A stretch of 64,000 nt of DNA from Pelodera strongyloides (lineage: Eukaryota > Nematoda > Chromadorea > Rhabditida > Rhabditidae), in NCBI GenBank assembly GCA_036852015.1, contig JAANDG010000211.1:124001-188000 (forward strand). Direction: 5' to 3'. The position numbers were made by a program, and so were the translations under genes. This document shows, piece by piece, positions 23,672-33,744 of the stretch (position 1 is its first letter; the number at the start of each line of letters is the position of its first letter). Below the pieces are notes generated by a model. That model made no database searches. It saw only the letters and a list, made by a program, of their open reading frames with translations, and was not told where the DNA came from.

Positions 23672-24890
23672 CTAAGATAAGCAGTGGGATGAAGTTTGAT
23701 AAAAGGAGAACACTACCGTACCCCACTGAAGCATACTTACTACTATAACTGGAAATAAGCTACTTTTTTTGTGAGGGAAGTATTTTGTAGGGAACGAAAT
23801 AATATCCTCCCCCTTGGCTTAGAATCATTGGTGTGCGCTCACAAGTGGCCACCAAGTTCAGATTGATGTGAACATATACCCACCTACTCGTGGGTGTGCC
23901 ACATGTGTGCCAAGAGTGCGCGAAAATACGGCAGCGCGGAAATGATTTTGTTTGCACACCCTTGCCCTTGGCACTCAGGGTGCGCCGGCGCCCTACTAAT
24001 TTAGTCCCGATAATGTCTTTTTCAAAAAATAAGTTTTAGAAAGCCCACGCTGTATGTGTTTTTCGCCTTTTTGATTTTCAATCTCAACATCATTCTTTTG
24101 GATTTACAGGAACAATTACATGCAAATGCAATTGCCAATTGCCTGAGGTTCTCTGTGCAATAATTGTTCGCACGATTATTTATCGAATTTTTCTGGAACG
24201 TAGGCAAACCCTTTTCGACCTTTTCGAAAATTAACTCACGAATAAATTAGCTTACAAATGACGCTATTTAATGCTACACTTGTAATCACTCAAGCAAAAT
24301 CCGGTGATGACCACAGCTTGAGACTTGATGTATGTTGTTTTCATCTATTTGTGTTTTGTACGCATCATAGCTCTCACTCTTCGGTAAACTTTTTCAGTAT
24401 GTTTGTTGTATGTATACTCTTTTGCTTAATACTTACAAAGTTGCATTTATTGTATTTTAGCTGCAACCAAAGGAGGTGAAGATGCTGCTGACGTTTTAGC
24501 TGCTCAGCTCTGTAGCTCGGGATAAATCCGACTGAGGCTCTGGTAGTCTACAGGGTTGGTCAGTTCTTTGTTTTGGAAGTAAGTCATCTCTCTCTCTCTC
24601 TCTTTTCCTCCTGATTTTCTGTTTCTCTTTGTTTTTTTCCTCTCCCTTATTCATATTCCTTATTCCCTCTTTACAGTCCTCGTAACTACAGTACCTCCCT
24701 CCATAACTACAGTAATAGGGTACAGGTACAGTAATACTTGCAGTTGTAGTTTCCCATCATGTGCATTTCCCACATAATCAATGCAAAGTGTCCCATTAGA
24801 ACCTTTCATCACATGCAATTAGCATAAACATTAGCAAGCGATAATTTAGCCAAATTAGCATGCGAAAAGGTCTGCTGAAATATTTGTGAT
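23672..24890. other. Intergenic, no gene recognised
   Basis: May hold the first exon of the coiled-coil gene, but no ATG-bearing exon with matching phase is convincing. An exon-like segment after TTTAG at about 24461 (GCAACCAAAGGAGGTGAAG) may be the first module of the downstream array. Confidence 0.4.
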
Positions 24891-26185
24891 ATGCTAATAT
24901 GGAACCTCACACGTGCAAAAGTTGTTGATCTGTATATTTTGTACACATCTGTCCACTCTCATATGTCCGCTATTCATTTCATGCATTTAACATTTTCCGT
25001 GATAAATTCACTCTGTCCTGATATATTTTGGGCTTCGAATTTGGCTAATTTTCTCAACTATTTTCTTTTTCGATACCTTATCCATAATGCTTTATGTCTC
25101 TTAACTATTTTCTTTTTCGGTACTTTATCCATGATGCTCTTATTTCATGTTTCTTCGTTTTTTAGGTTTGATGAGTGTCTTTGACGACTATCCAGGAACT
25201 GGTTGGAGGAGTACCAGCTCCAGCGCGAGCACGACAACGAGTACCATGACCACATTATGCTCAAGGACAAGGAGCGGAGTGTGGGTCAGTTCTTTATAAA
25301 ATATAATTACAGTAACCATTGTATCATTAGCTCTATCCTCTATATATTACGTGAATTTTCGATATTGCTAATTAGCATAAATATTAACATGAGAAAATTT
25401 ATCCAAATTTGCATGTGAAACGTTTCGTTAAAATTTATGCTAATGTGGAATCTCATGTACGCAGTCTTCGGTTAGTCTATGCAACATTACTGTTGTTCAC
25501 ATTTTTTTCTCATATCAGTAACAATTTATCTCTTTTTTTTTGGTTATTGAATCAACTAGCAAAAGGAAATGATCCCATTCTGTATATTTGCAACGCTGAA
25601 TTGATCTCTTTTTGTATATTTAGTCATAACAAAAACGCGAAAATGACTGTAGATTTAATATGCTTGACTGACTAATACTAAGGCTTCTAGGTTTAGTAGC
25701 AGCATCTTTTAACGTAACTTGACGTGCGAAACCCTTTTAGATTTAGAAAATTACTCTTTACGGCTTTACTACTGCACATACTTTTATTCTATGGTTTGTT
25801 TAGCATGTTAGGATCAATCCGCTGAGTTACTTGTTTTTTTCCCTCTAATAATTCTTGGTACATTTTTCTGGATTGAATTACAATTCTCCTTTGTTTTAGG
25901 TTTGAAGATAGCTACGTGGTGGTCTGCCAGTCTGTGAGGTCTTGATCCAGTGACTGGTTGGATGTCCACTACGAAAAGAAGGAGCTCTAGGATGCGAGCG
26001 AGCACGAGGAGGAGCATAAGTACCAGGACGATGTGGAGCTCAAGGACAAGGATGTAGAGTACGCGGTCAGTGTTGTATTATATTAGGCAAAAATGATCAC
26101 GTATCATGCGCTCTTTCTCTGTCTCTTTTAGATTAGCACGCCGCAATATATAGAATTGTGAATAGTCCAAATTTTGTTTGATGCC

Positions 26186-26334
26186 AGTGGGTGAGTACCC
26201 CGGTGGGCGAGTACCCCGGTGGGCGAGTACCCCGGTGGGCGAGTACCCCAGTGGGTGAGTACCCCATCGGGCGAGTACCCCATCGGGCGAGTACCCTGGC
26301 GGGCGAGTACCCCAGTGGGTGCGTACCCCAGTGG
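26186..26334. repeat. 16-bp minisatellite, GGGCGAGTACCCCGGT units (about 9)
   Basis: Each unit contains GGGY-GAGT-ACCC, a 4-bp stem with a 4-base loop. Units drift from CGGT to CAGT across the array. Confidence 0.95.
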
Positions 26335-26875
26335 TTCTTTCCCTTTGCGCTCGCTTTGAACATTCTTACAATTAATCGTTGTCCTCTTGGCATGCGGTGT
26401 ACCTGCTAGGGTTGGGGTGTAGATTTCGGTTTGTCCTAACTGCTTTATCTTATTTTACCTTATTTTACCTTAGCCTCTTATCGTACATGATTTGCCTTTT
26501 TTATGCATCTTCGTCCATCGAACTCTAATGGATTCCCGTGAACGGCTACAGGTTTGGATTGGATCACGTCGTCGACCTAACGGTATTTTTAAGAAACTTT
26601 TGGACATTCGCACCACTGGACCTTTTGGAATTTACCAAGTCTGTCTAGTAGTCAATATTGGCATTATGAGGCTTAATCCGAATGTGTGTGAGATTCGCTT
26701 CGGCTACCAAAATTAGAAGCCGCTTTCAAAAATAAGCACTAAGGGCGTTCAATTTGTAGAAAAAAAGAGTAGTTTCCGCTCATTTCTCCTCATCTCATAT
26801 TTTCACAGTGGTTTTAATATTACCTTGAATTTCTCGTGATTTACATGGGAAACATGATTTACATGACTGCATGAT

Positions 26876-27026
26876 TTGCGTGATTCGCCCCGATTCTGGC
26901 TCAAACAAACTCGATTTCGCCCCGCTCAAGCCCCTCAAAAAACCGGGGCTTGATCGGGGCGAAATCGGGCCTTGATCGAGGCAAAATCGGGGTATTTTGA
27001 AAGAATCGGGGAGAATCGGGGGCTTC
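26876..27026. repeat. G-rich GGGGCGAAATCGGG repeat
   Basis: Irregular units of CGGGGCGAAATCGGG and its complement, with at least four G4/G3 runs on the plus strand (about 26943-27020). Related to the larger array at 29735-30056. Confidence 0.8.
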
Positions 27027-28373
27027 ACTTTCCTGTTTAGCTGACTATTTTCTTTATTACTTCTCTTCTATTATTTTTTGATACATCGATAATGTTTATT
27101 ATTATTTTTAGGTTTGATGAGTCTGTTTACCAGTTCGTAAAAACTACCCATGAATTGGTTGGAGACCAAATAGTCCCAAGGAGGACCAGCTCTATGAGGG
27201 GTGAGCACGAGAAGGAGCTCCAGGACTACATCGTGCTCAAGGACAAGAATCGGTGTGCCAATTTGTGAGTGCTTTATATAATCAGAAATAGCATTACAGT
27301 AACCAGTGTATCATTAGCTCTCTTCTGTTTCTTCACGCATTTGCCTTCGTTTTCTTTTCTGCTTTTCTCACTCTTTTTTCTCTCATTTTTTGTCCCCTTG
27401 CACTCCTGTCTTCGCAACATAGCCCCATAACTACAGTAATACGGTTTCACAAAGAACTTTTCATATAGAGCGTGCCGGTGAATTTTCGATAATCATATTA
27501 GCATGCGATAATTTATCCAAATTTGCATGAGAAAAGTTTGAGTTGATCTCTTTTATATTTGGACAACTAAAAACCGACATCAACTGTTTTTACTGTAGGT
27601 TTGATGTGCTCCTCTCGACTAAGGATCTCATTGCTTAGAAACATCCCAGAACGTACATTGGCGCGTGAAATTTTCATGCCAACTTATATTCTTTTATGAA
27701 ATAGCCCTATGCCCATGTATACCTTGCGCCCATACTTGCATTTTATTGTTTGCTAAGCATGAGATCAATCCGCTGATTTACATAAAAGATGGGCGAGCCC
27801 ATGTCGATACGGTTTACTGTTTTTTTAACGTGCCCATTTGGTGATAGCTCGTGACTAACTCGTGACCAAGTTTAGCCGGAAACCGTCGTGAGTTGGTCAG
27901 TTAAGAGATGGCTTTTTCGGCAAAAAAACATTTAGTGATGGGCCAACGACGTTTTTCGTGGTTTCGGCAATTATATCGTTTTCCTGTGTACTTGCTATCT
28001 CCCCGCTCGCCCATTCCCGTCTTCTTTATAAGTTTTGATACATTTATTTTATAAATTACAATACTCTTTTTTTAGGATCGATCAAGACCACCAGTGTGTG
28101 AGGTCCTGATCCTATGCCTTGATGGAGTTGGAGATCCACAACAACGAGTGAGCTCTAGGATGCGAGCGAGCACGAGAAGGAGCATGAGTACCAGGACGAT
28201 GTGGAGCTCAAGGACAAGGATGTGGAGTATGCGGTAAGTGTTGCGTTATATTAGGCAAAAATGATCATGCTTTATTCGCGCTCTATCTGACTTTTTTACG
28301 TTAGCACGCCGCAATGTATAGAATTTTGCGTGTGAATGGTCCAAATTTTGTTTGATGCCTATTGCGTTAGTAC

Positions 28374-28626
28374 CCGGTGGGTGAGTACCCCGGTGGGTGA
28401 GTACCCCGGCGGGCGAGTACCCCGGCGGGCGAGTACCCCGGCGGGCGAGTACCCCGGCGGGCGAGTACCCCGGCGGGCGAGTACCCCAGTGGGCGAGTAA
28501 CCCAGTGGGTGAGTACCCCAGTGGGTGAGTACCCCAGTGGGTGAGTACCCCAGTGGGTGAGTACCCCAGTGGGTGAGTACCCCAGTGGGTGAGTACCCCA
28601 GTGGGTGAATACCCCAGTGGGTGCGC
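28374..28626. repeat. 16-bp minisatellite, second array (about 15 units)
   Basis: Same unit as 26186-26334: the left part has GGCGGGCGAGTACCCC, the right part AGTGGGTGAGTACCCC. It sits at the homologous place in the second copy of the duplication but has more units. Confidence 0.95.
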
Positions 28627-29734
28627 ACGCAGTGCTTGTTTCCCCTTGCGCGTAGCCCAGTTTGTGTGTCAGTTTTCGGTTTGTCCTTACTGTATTAGTT
28701 ATTGTACTTGATGTATTCTTTTTAATGCATCTTCGTCCATCGAACTCACATGTGATTCCTGCGGACGGCTACAGATTTGTATTGGATCTGTGGATTGGGA
28801 CATGGATTGGATAGAACGGTATGATTTAAGGAGCTTTTGAATATGCGAAACATTGGGACTTTCGAAATTTACCAAAGCTGTCTATTACTCAATTTCGGCA
28901 TTCTGGCGATTATTCCGAATGAGTGCGAGATTCGTTTTAGGATACACATTGGAAACCACTTTCAAAATAAGCACTAAAGTTTCCACTCATTTCTCAGTAA
29001 ATCTTGTAAGAGTTTTTTTTAATGTAAAAACAATATTCTTTAGAAGAGCAACATACTCTGGAAACTAAATGGTAATTTCTCGCAGTTTGTGTTGTACCAA
29101 TGAGTCGATGCGGCTCTTCAGTAATCTCGGAAGGGGAGGTCCTCTTTGACAAGGTATCCCCTTTAAATATCGATTTTTTTAAAGCTTTTTTTAAGTTGTA
29201 GTCATTTTGTATCCGAGTTGCTGAGAAATGAAATCAGCTAAGTCTGATCCTAAGCCCCTGATTCCAGGTCAGAAACTGAGTAAGTTGTAGTCATTTTGCA
29301 TCCGGGTTGGGAAGAAATGAAAGCAGCTAAGTCTGATCCTATGCCCCTGACTCCAGGTCATGTCAGAGTTCAGGTCACACCATATCAGGTCAGAGGTAAA
29401 TCAATTGTAACTATTCTCTTTTAGGGGATGCACAATACCCCGGCTGACCCACACAGCCGCTGTTCGTCAGAAAGTTACGGTGTAATTGCTGGATGCTAGC
29501 TGGATCGTGCAATTGCTGGTTTGCGTGGCATCAGATGCGTGTTCGAACTTCGAATTCCTAGCTCAAGCAGGGTAATCTCGCGGTTAAATTTTCGCCTTCG
29601 CCGCGTTCGCTTTGATTTGTTAAGCCGAATTGCGGATCTTGCATATTAGCAGTGTCAACACTGATTCTATTTTGTAACAATATTTCCGTAAAACCAAAAA
29701 CTTTTTTTAATTACATCATGGGAAACTAAAAACC

Positions 29735-30056
29735 CCGATTTCGCCCCGATCAAGTCCCTCAAAAAATCGGGCCGTGATCGGGGCGAAATCGGGGTTTTTC
29801 GACAAATGATCGGGGCGAAATCGGGGTTTTGGGAAATAATCGGGGCGAAATCGGGGTTTTTCGACAAATGATCGGAGCGAAACCGGGGTTTTTTAAAAGA
29901 ATCGGGGCGAAATCCGGCCTTGTTCCCAATTATGCCCCGATTATTTGTGATCGGGGCGAAATCGGGACGTGATCGGGCTTTTTGTGGGGTTTTTTGAAAG
30001 AATCGGGGCGAAATCGGGGTTTTTTGACAAATGATCGGGGCGAAATCGGGGTTTTC
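29735..30056. repeat. G-rich tandem repeat, GATCGGGGCGAAATCGGGG units
   Basis: About 8-10 irregular units of roughly 32 bp (TCGGGGCGAAATCGGGGTTT plus TCGACAAATGA). G4 runs are frequent on the plus strand, so G-quadruplexes are plausible. Confidence 0.9.
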
Positions 30057-30591
30057 ACTTTCCTGTGTACAGTAACTGCGAAGCCTCAATATAAACCTGT
30101 ACTATAATAACTTTTTTTAGGGAATGCACAACAACCAGCTGAACCAATACAGTGTGCACCGTGCCTCTTCTTCTTGAAGTTCCAAATTTCCTGATCGTAG
30201 TTTGCGTGGCCTCAGATGAGTCGGCCTGTCGGTGCTCCAACTCCTAGCTTAATCAAGGTAAGTAGGAGCAAAAGGCACATTTTGACTTATTAGATTTGCA
30301 TTGGTACGTAGCCAAGTTGTTTGGGAAGGAATTGTGGAGCTAACAATACGGCTGCGCTTACGGCTAAGCCTAAGCCTAAGCCTAAATACAAATCATTGTC
30401 TACACATTGGTATCCCCAATTTAGTTCTAAATTCTATGTTATTTTAGGCGATGTTCAACACTCAGCTGATCCAACACGGTGCACAATTAAGAACGAACGT
30501 TACCTCCTTCAACAAGTTGCAACGCTGTTTGTGTGGCCGAAGATGACGCGTACTGTTCGAACTAATAGCTCAATGAGGGTAAGCCAGAGCA

Positions 30592-30993
30592 TTAAAGGGT
30601 CAGGCCCATTTCAGGTATCCCCTAGTTTTATGACTCCATCTGATTCTCCGTATCAAATATAGTAGGATGCAATTTGTTTCCAATTTTCCGGCTTTTTCAC
30701 GCAGTATTCAGGAATTTATCATGGCCAGTCATACCTAAAAATCGGGTTGTCACGCCCCTTCGCGCTGATTGGCCAGTATGCTATATTGGGCGTGGCAATT
30801 GCTTTGTTGGCGAATCAGCACGGAGGGGCGTGCCAACTGCGATAGATTGTTGGGTCTGACTAGCTATGCTAAATTGCTGAATACTGCGTGAATGTTGCTT
30901 GCGCCGAAAGTTCCTGCTTCCTACTATATTAGACGGAGAATCAGACGGAGTCATAAAAAGTAGGGGTTATCTGAAATGGGCCTGACCCTTTAA
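30592..30993. mobile_element. TTAA foldback element, GGGTCAGGCCC family, 402 bp
   Basis: Begins TTAAAGGGTCAGGCCCATTT and ends AAATGGGCCTGACCCTTTAA. Arms of about 80 bases include GACTCCATCTGATTCTCCG and its inverted form. It lies just after the donor of C module 3. Its interior has a second inverted pair around CACGCCCCT and AGGGGCGTG. Confidence 0.85.
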
Positions 30994-31770
30994 AAACATT
31001 TTGGCCTTTGACCTATATTATAATCGCGTTCGTGCGTAGCTTTCATCCCATGTTTTGCACGAGTTTTTGGAAAGAAAGCAAACCATAAGTCCGAGCGTAC
31101 TAATATGCGGTTGAGCCTAAATATAAACCTTAGCTGTAAATTATAACCTTAATTTTAGGGGATGTACATCACCCAGCTGATCCAATATTGTGCACCACAC
31201 TGCACTGTGAAGAAGGAACTTTATCTCCTTCGTAAAGTTACAACGTAGCTTGCGTGACCGAAGATCGCCATCCGACAGCGTCGTTCGAATTCGCAGTGCA
31301 ATCAGGGTGAGGTCCAGCTCAATTTAGTTCAGCTCAGTCCAAACAAGGTCCAGCAACAACAAAAGTATTTTCGGCTAGCCTATTATCTCCAAGTTGCACG
31401 TAGTTTTCCTCTCGTTTTCATTTTGCATAATGTGTGGGAACGCACTAATTATACATTCGATCGTTCGACTTAGCGGCTAAGCCTAACCTGAACTGAAAAT
31501 TACGACTCTTTCATTTTAGGGGATGTACAACGCGTTGCAAAGTGCACGTGAGGAGGGACGTAGTCTCTTTGGAAAGATTCAATTCTCTGATTGTAGTTTG
31601 CGTGACCTCAGATGCGTCGTCCTTCGATGTTCCAAACTTTCGCACCATCAATCTAATCAAGGTAAGCAGGTAGGTGCAAGAGACACATTTTGGCTTTTTA
31701 GCGTTATATCAGAGATATCATAGGGGTCTGGGAAGAAATGGAGAAGGAAACCGTAAATCTGAGCCTACAG

Positions 31771-31859
31771 TTAAAGGGAAATACCGGTCGGTTTTTGAAT
31801 GCTTATGCAACTGAACATAAATTAGAATAAAAAATGAACCGGCCAGTATTTCGCTCTAA
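31771..31859. mobile_element. Internally deleted AGCGAAAT-family MITE
   Basis: TTAAAGGGAAATACCGGTCGG at the left (trimmed here to the diagnostic part TTAAAGGGAAATACCGG) and CCGGCCAGTATTTCGCTCTAA-type right end. Internal CATAAATTAGAATAAAAAAT matches 14823-15004. Confidence 0.7.
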
Positions 31860-32762
31860 GTGGCTGATACCAAAATATAAACAACATAGGCCCCTCATTG
31901 TTACCTCCAAATTGGATGTACATTTTATCTAATTATGCCATCTTATTTTTATTTAGTAACTTATTTTAGGGGAGGTATGGCATGGTGAATCGCAGAGGGA
32001 ACCCCGATGGCTGATGATGTTAATCCCGGTATACATGGTATGAGCTGGCCCGCCTGCGCTGCTCAAGGTCATGATCAAGGCCCTGTGTAATGCGTCCCCC
32101 GCCCTTCATTGATTATGGGATGTTGTTATTGATTTGTTTGATGTGCAGCTTCCCCAAAATAAAGGTTCCAATGGGAAGCTGGCACGTCAGCGCACCAGAG
32201 CCAGTGCTGCCGAGGTGTTTATTGATTGAATTGTTGTTATTATTGATTGACCGTGTTTGTCGGTCTGTAGATTGGGACCATTTTGTGCGGTGTCACCGGT
32301 GTCAGTACCATTTTGTGCTTATGGTATGTCTGGGTCTGGTTTTTACACAGTTCTTGAAAATGTTGAGAATTCGGTATTTTCTGTACTTGTATGCTTCATG
32401 TGTTCCATTTTTTGCAAGGTGATTTGATTCAAGTTATGGTTCATGCGTTCATGGGCCCCAATCATGACTGAAGTGGGCGACATGTTTTAGATAATATGTT
32501 GGGCAAAAGCTAACGTAAGCACCGTGCTATGGGTTTAAAACCTTTCTATCCGCTTTGATACTGTTTGAACAAACGCCCCAGGCCACACAAGTTTTCTGAT
32601 TAGTCCAACAATTTGGGTGGGTGCAGGTTAAAAGCTCGAAATACCATACACTAAGTTTCTGACCAGACGTACCTTCTGTGAGAGCAGCATCATAAGTTGC
32701 ACGTCATCTAGTGGTAAACCATTGAGAACACGGCCACGAATTGAGTCGCTGAAATTATTGTT

Positions 32763-32836
32763 TTATTGATCAGTTTGATCAGATCAGTTATTGATCATTG
32801 ATCAGTTTATTGATCATTGATCAGTTTACTGATCAT
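32763..32836. repeat. Cluster of TGATCA palindromes
   Basis: About seven TGATCA sites, several as TTGATCATTGATCAG doublets, lie within 75 bases. Confidence 0.85.
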
Positions 32837-33303
32837 TTACTCTATTTATTCCTTTTCGGGAGGTTCTCTGGGAGATCCGTCCCTGGGGAGGCCTCCCTGC
32901 GTGTTGGTGATTACTGCTTCGGCTCTCGTGGTAACCCCAAAGTGAAGTAGCTATCTGACACGGTCTGACAGGTCAACTATAATTCGAAGTAATTAGTAAA
33001 TATGGATGTAGGTAGATTATTAGTAATTAATTAATTGTGACGTACAGTAACGCTTTGCGAAGCGGTGTGTCAGGGAGTGTGGTTGAGGCTGAGAACTCGG
33101 AGGTTGGAGGGTATTCTGCAATTAACGAAGGTTTAGATTTTGCTGGCCAGAAGTAGAACATGGAGTAATAAAAGTGTGAAACGGATTAATATGAATGGTA
33201 AAAGGAAAACCCCGATTGAATATCAGTTTATTAATTTACCAAACTGATTCTCTGTCTGCGTCTAGTCTCTTGCATGGTGTATAATCAAAAGAACTCGTTT
33301 TAC

Positions 33304-33541
33304 TAAAGCGTCCTGACGGTCGGTTTTTGAAACATGTGTGAAACGGATTAATATGAATTTTAAAAGTGTGAAACGGATTAATATGAATAAAAAAATTAAT
33401 ACGGATTAATATGAACGACGGCATTCCCACATGCAAAATATAATTAGAGTAAAAATTCGCCCAATATCCCGCTGTTACATATACTGTAAGGGAAGACAGT
33501 GTCGAACTTGCATTTCAGGACCGGCTGTTATACCGCTTTAA
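33304..33541. mobile_element. Degenerate CTAAAG...CTTTAA inverted-repeat element
   Basis: CTAAAGCG..., GGTCGGTTTTTGAAACATGTG at the left and GGACCGGCTGTTATACCGCTTTAA at the right (shown here in parts). A GTGTGAAACGGATTAATATGAA unit is repeated three times inside and near 33175. Confidence 0.5.
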
Positions 33542-33744
33542 GCCAAGCCTGCCAAGTTCGTGGTTCTGGATCTGGATTGATGCGAACTATTTTACTTTAT
33601 TACCTGTAGTAGTGGTCGTTTGGATACGATTTAGCAACTTCGATCGTCGTTGCTGAGCGGATTGCCGTGACTAAAAAGTTCAGCTACATCTCGTAGGCAC
33701 TTGTTTGGGTAGAAAACTAAACTCTTATTTACTCTGATGGTAAT

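Larger units (their letters stand above)
24890..28980 (+). repeat. Tandem duplication of about 2.2 kb carrying A and B exon-like modules
   Basis: Two copies (about 24890-26740 and 26800-28980) share the order A module, B module, 16-bp minisatellite, then a conserved tail (GGATTGGATC..., TTTACCAA.TCTGTCTA, ...AATAAGCACTA). A modules begin after TTTTTTAG with GTTTGATGAG (25168 and 27113); B modules begin at 25901 and 28078. All contain a charged coding-like tail such as EHEKELQDYIVLKDKN or EHEEEHKYQDDVELKDKD, but A1, B1 and B2 have in-frame stops or frameshifts. A2 is open for about 50 codons. These look like decayed copies of one coiled-coil exon, or exons of a noncoding RNA. Confidence 0.65.
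29425..31990 (+). repeat. Array of six C-type exon-like modules
   Basis: Modules start at 29425, 30121, 30448, 31159, 31521 and about 31970, each right after TTTTAG and beginning GGGATGYACAAY..CAGCTGA. Five end at a GTAAG/GGTGAG/GGTAAT donor (29570, 30257, 30578, 31306, 31661), after a conserved GTTTGCGTGRCC.CAGATG segment. Module 3 is open for about 43 codons (DVQHSADPTRC...); modules 1, 2, 4 and 5 have early stops. Introns between them share AAACCT.A..TATAA text. Probably a tandemly duplicated exon-plus-intron unit; whether it is transcribed cannot be told. Confidence 0.65.
31991..33744. other. Intergenic, repeats only
   Basis: Holds a TGATCA palindrome cluster (32763-32836), a GGCC-type fragment near 32858-32935 and an old TTTTTGAAAC inverted-repeat element at about 33304-33540. 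No gene is supported. Confidence 0.5.

Noticed and set aside
28359..28628. Minus-strand protein of GTHPLGYSPTGVLTHW repeats
   Set aside because: A 16-bp noncoding minisatellite read in one frame.
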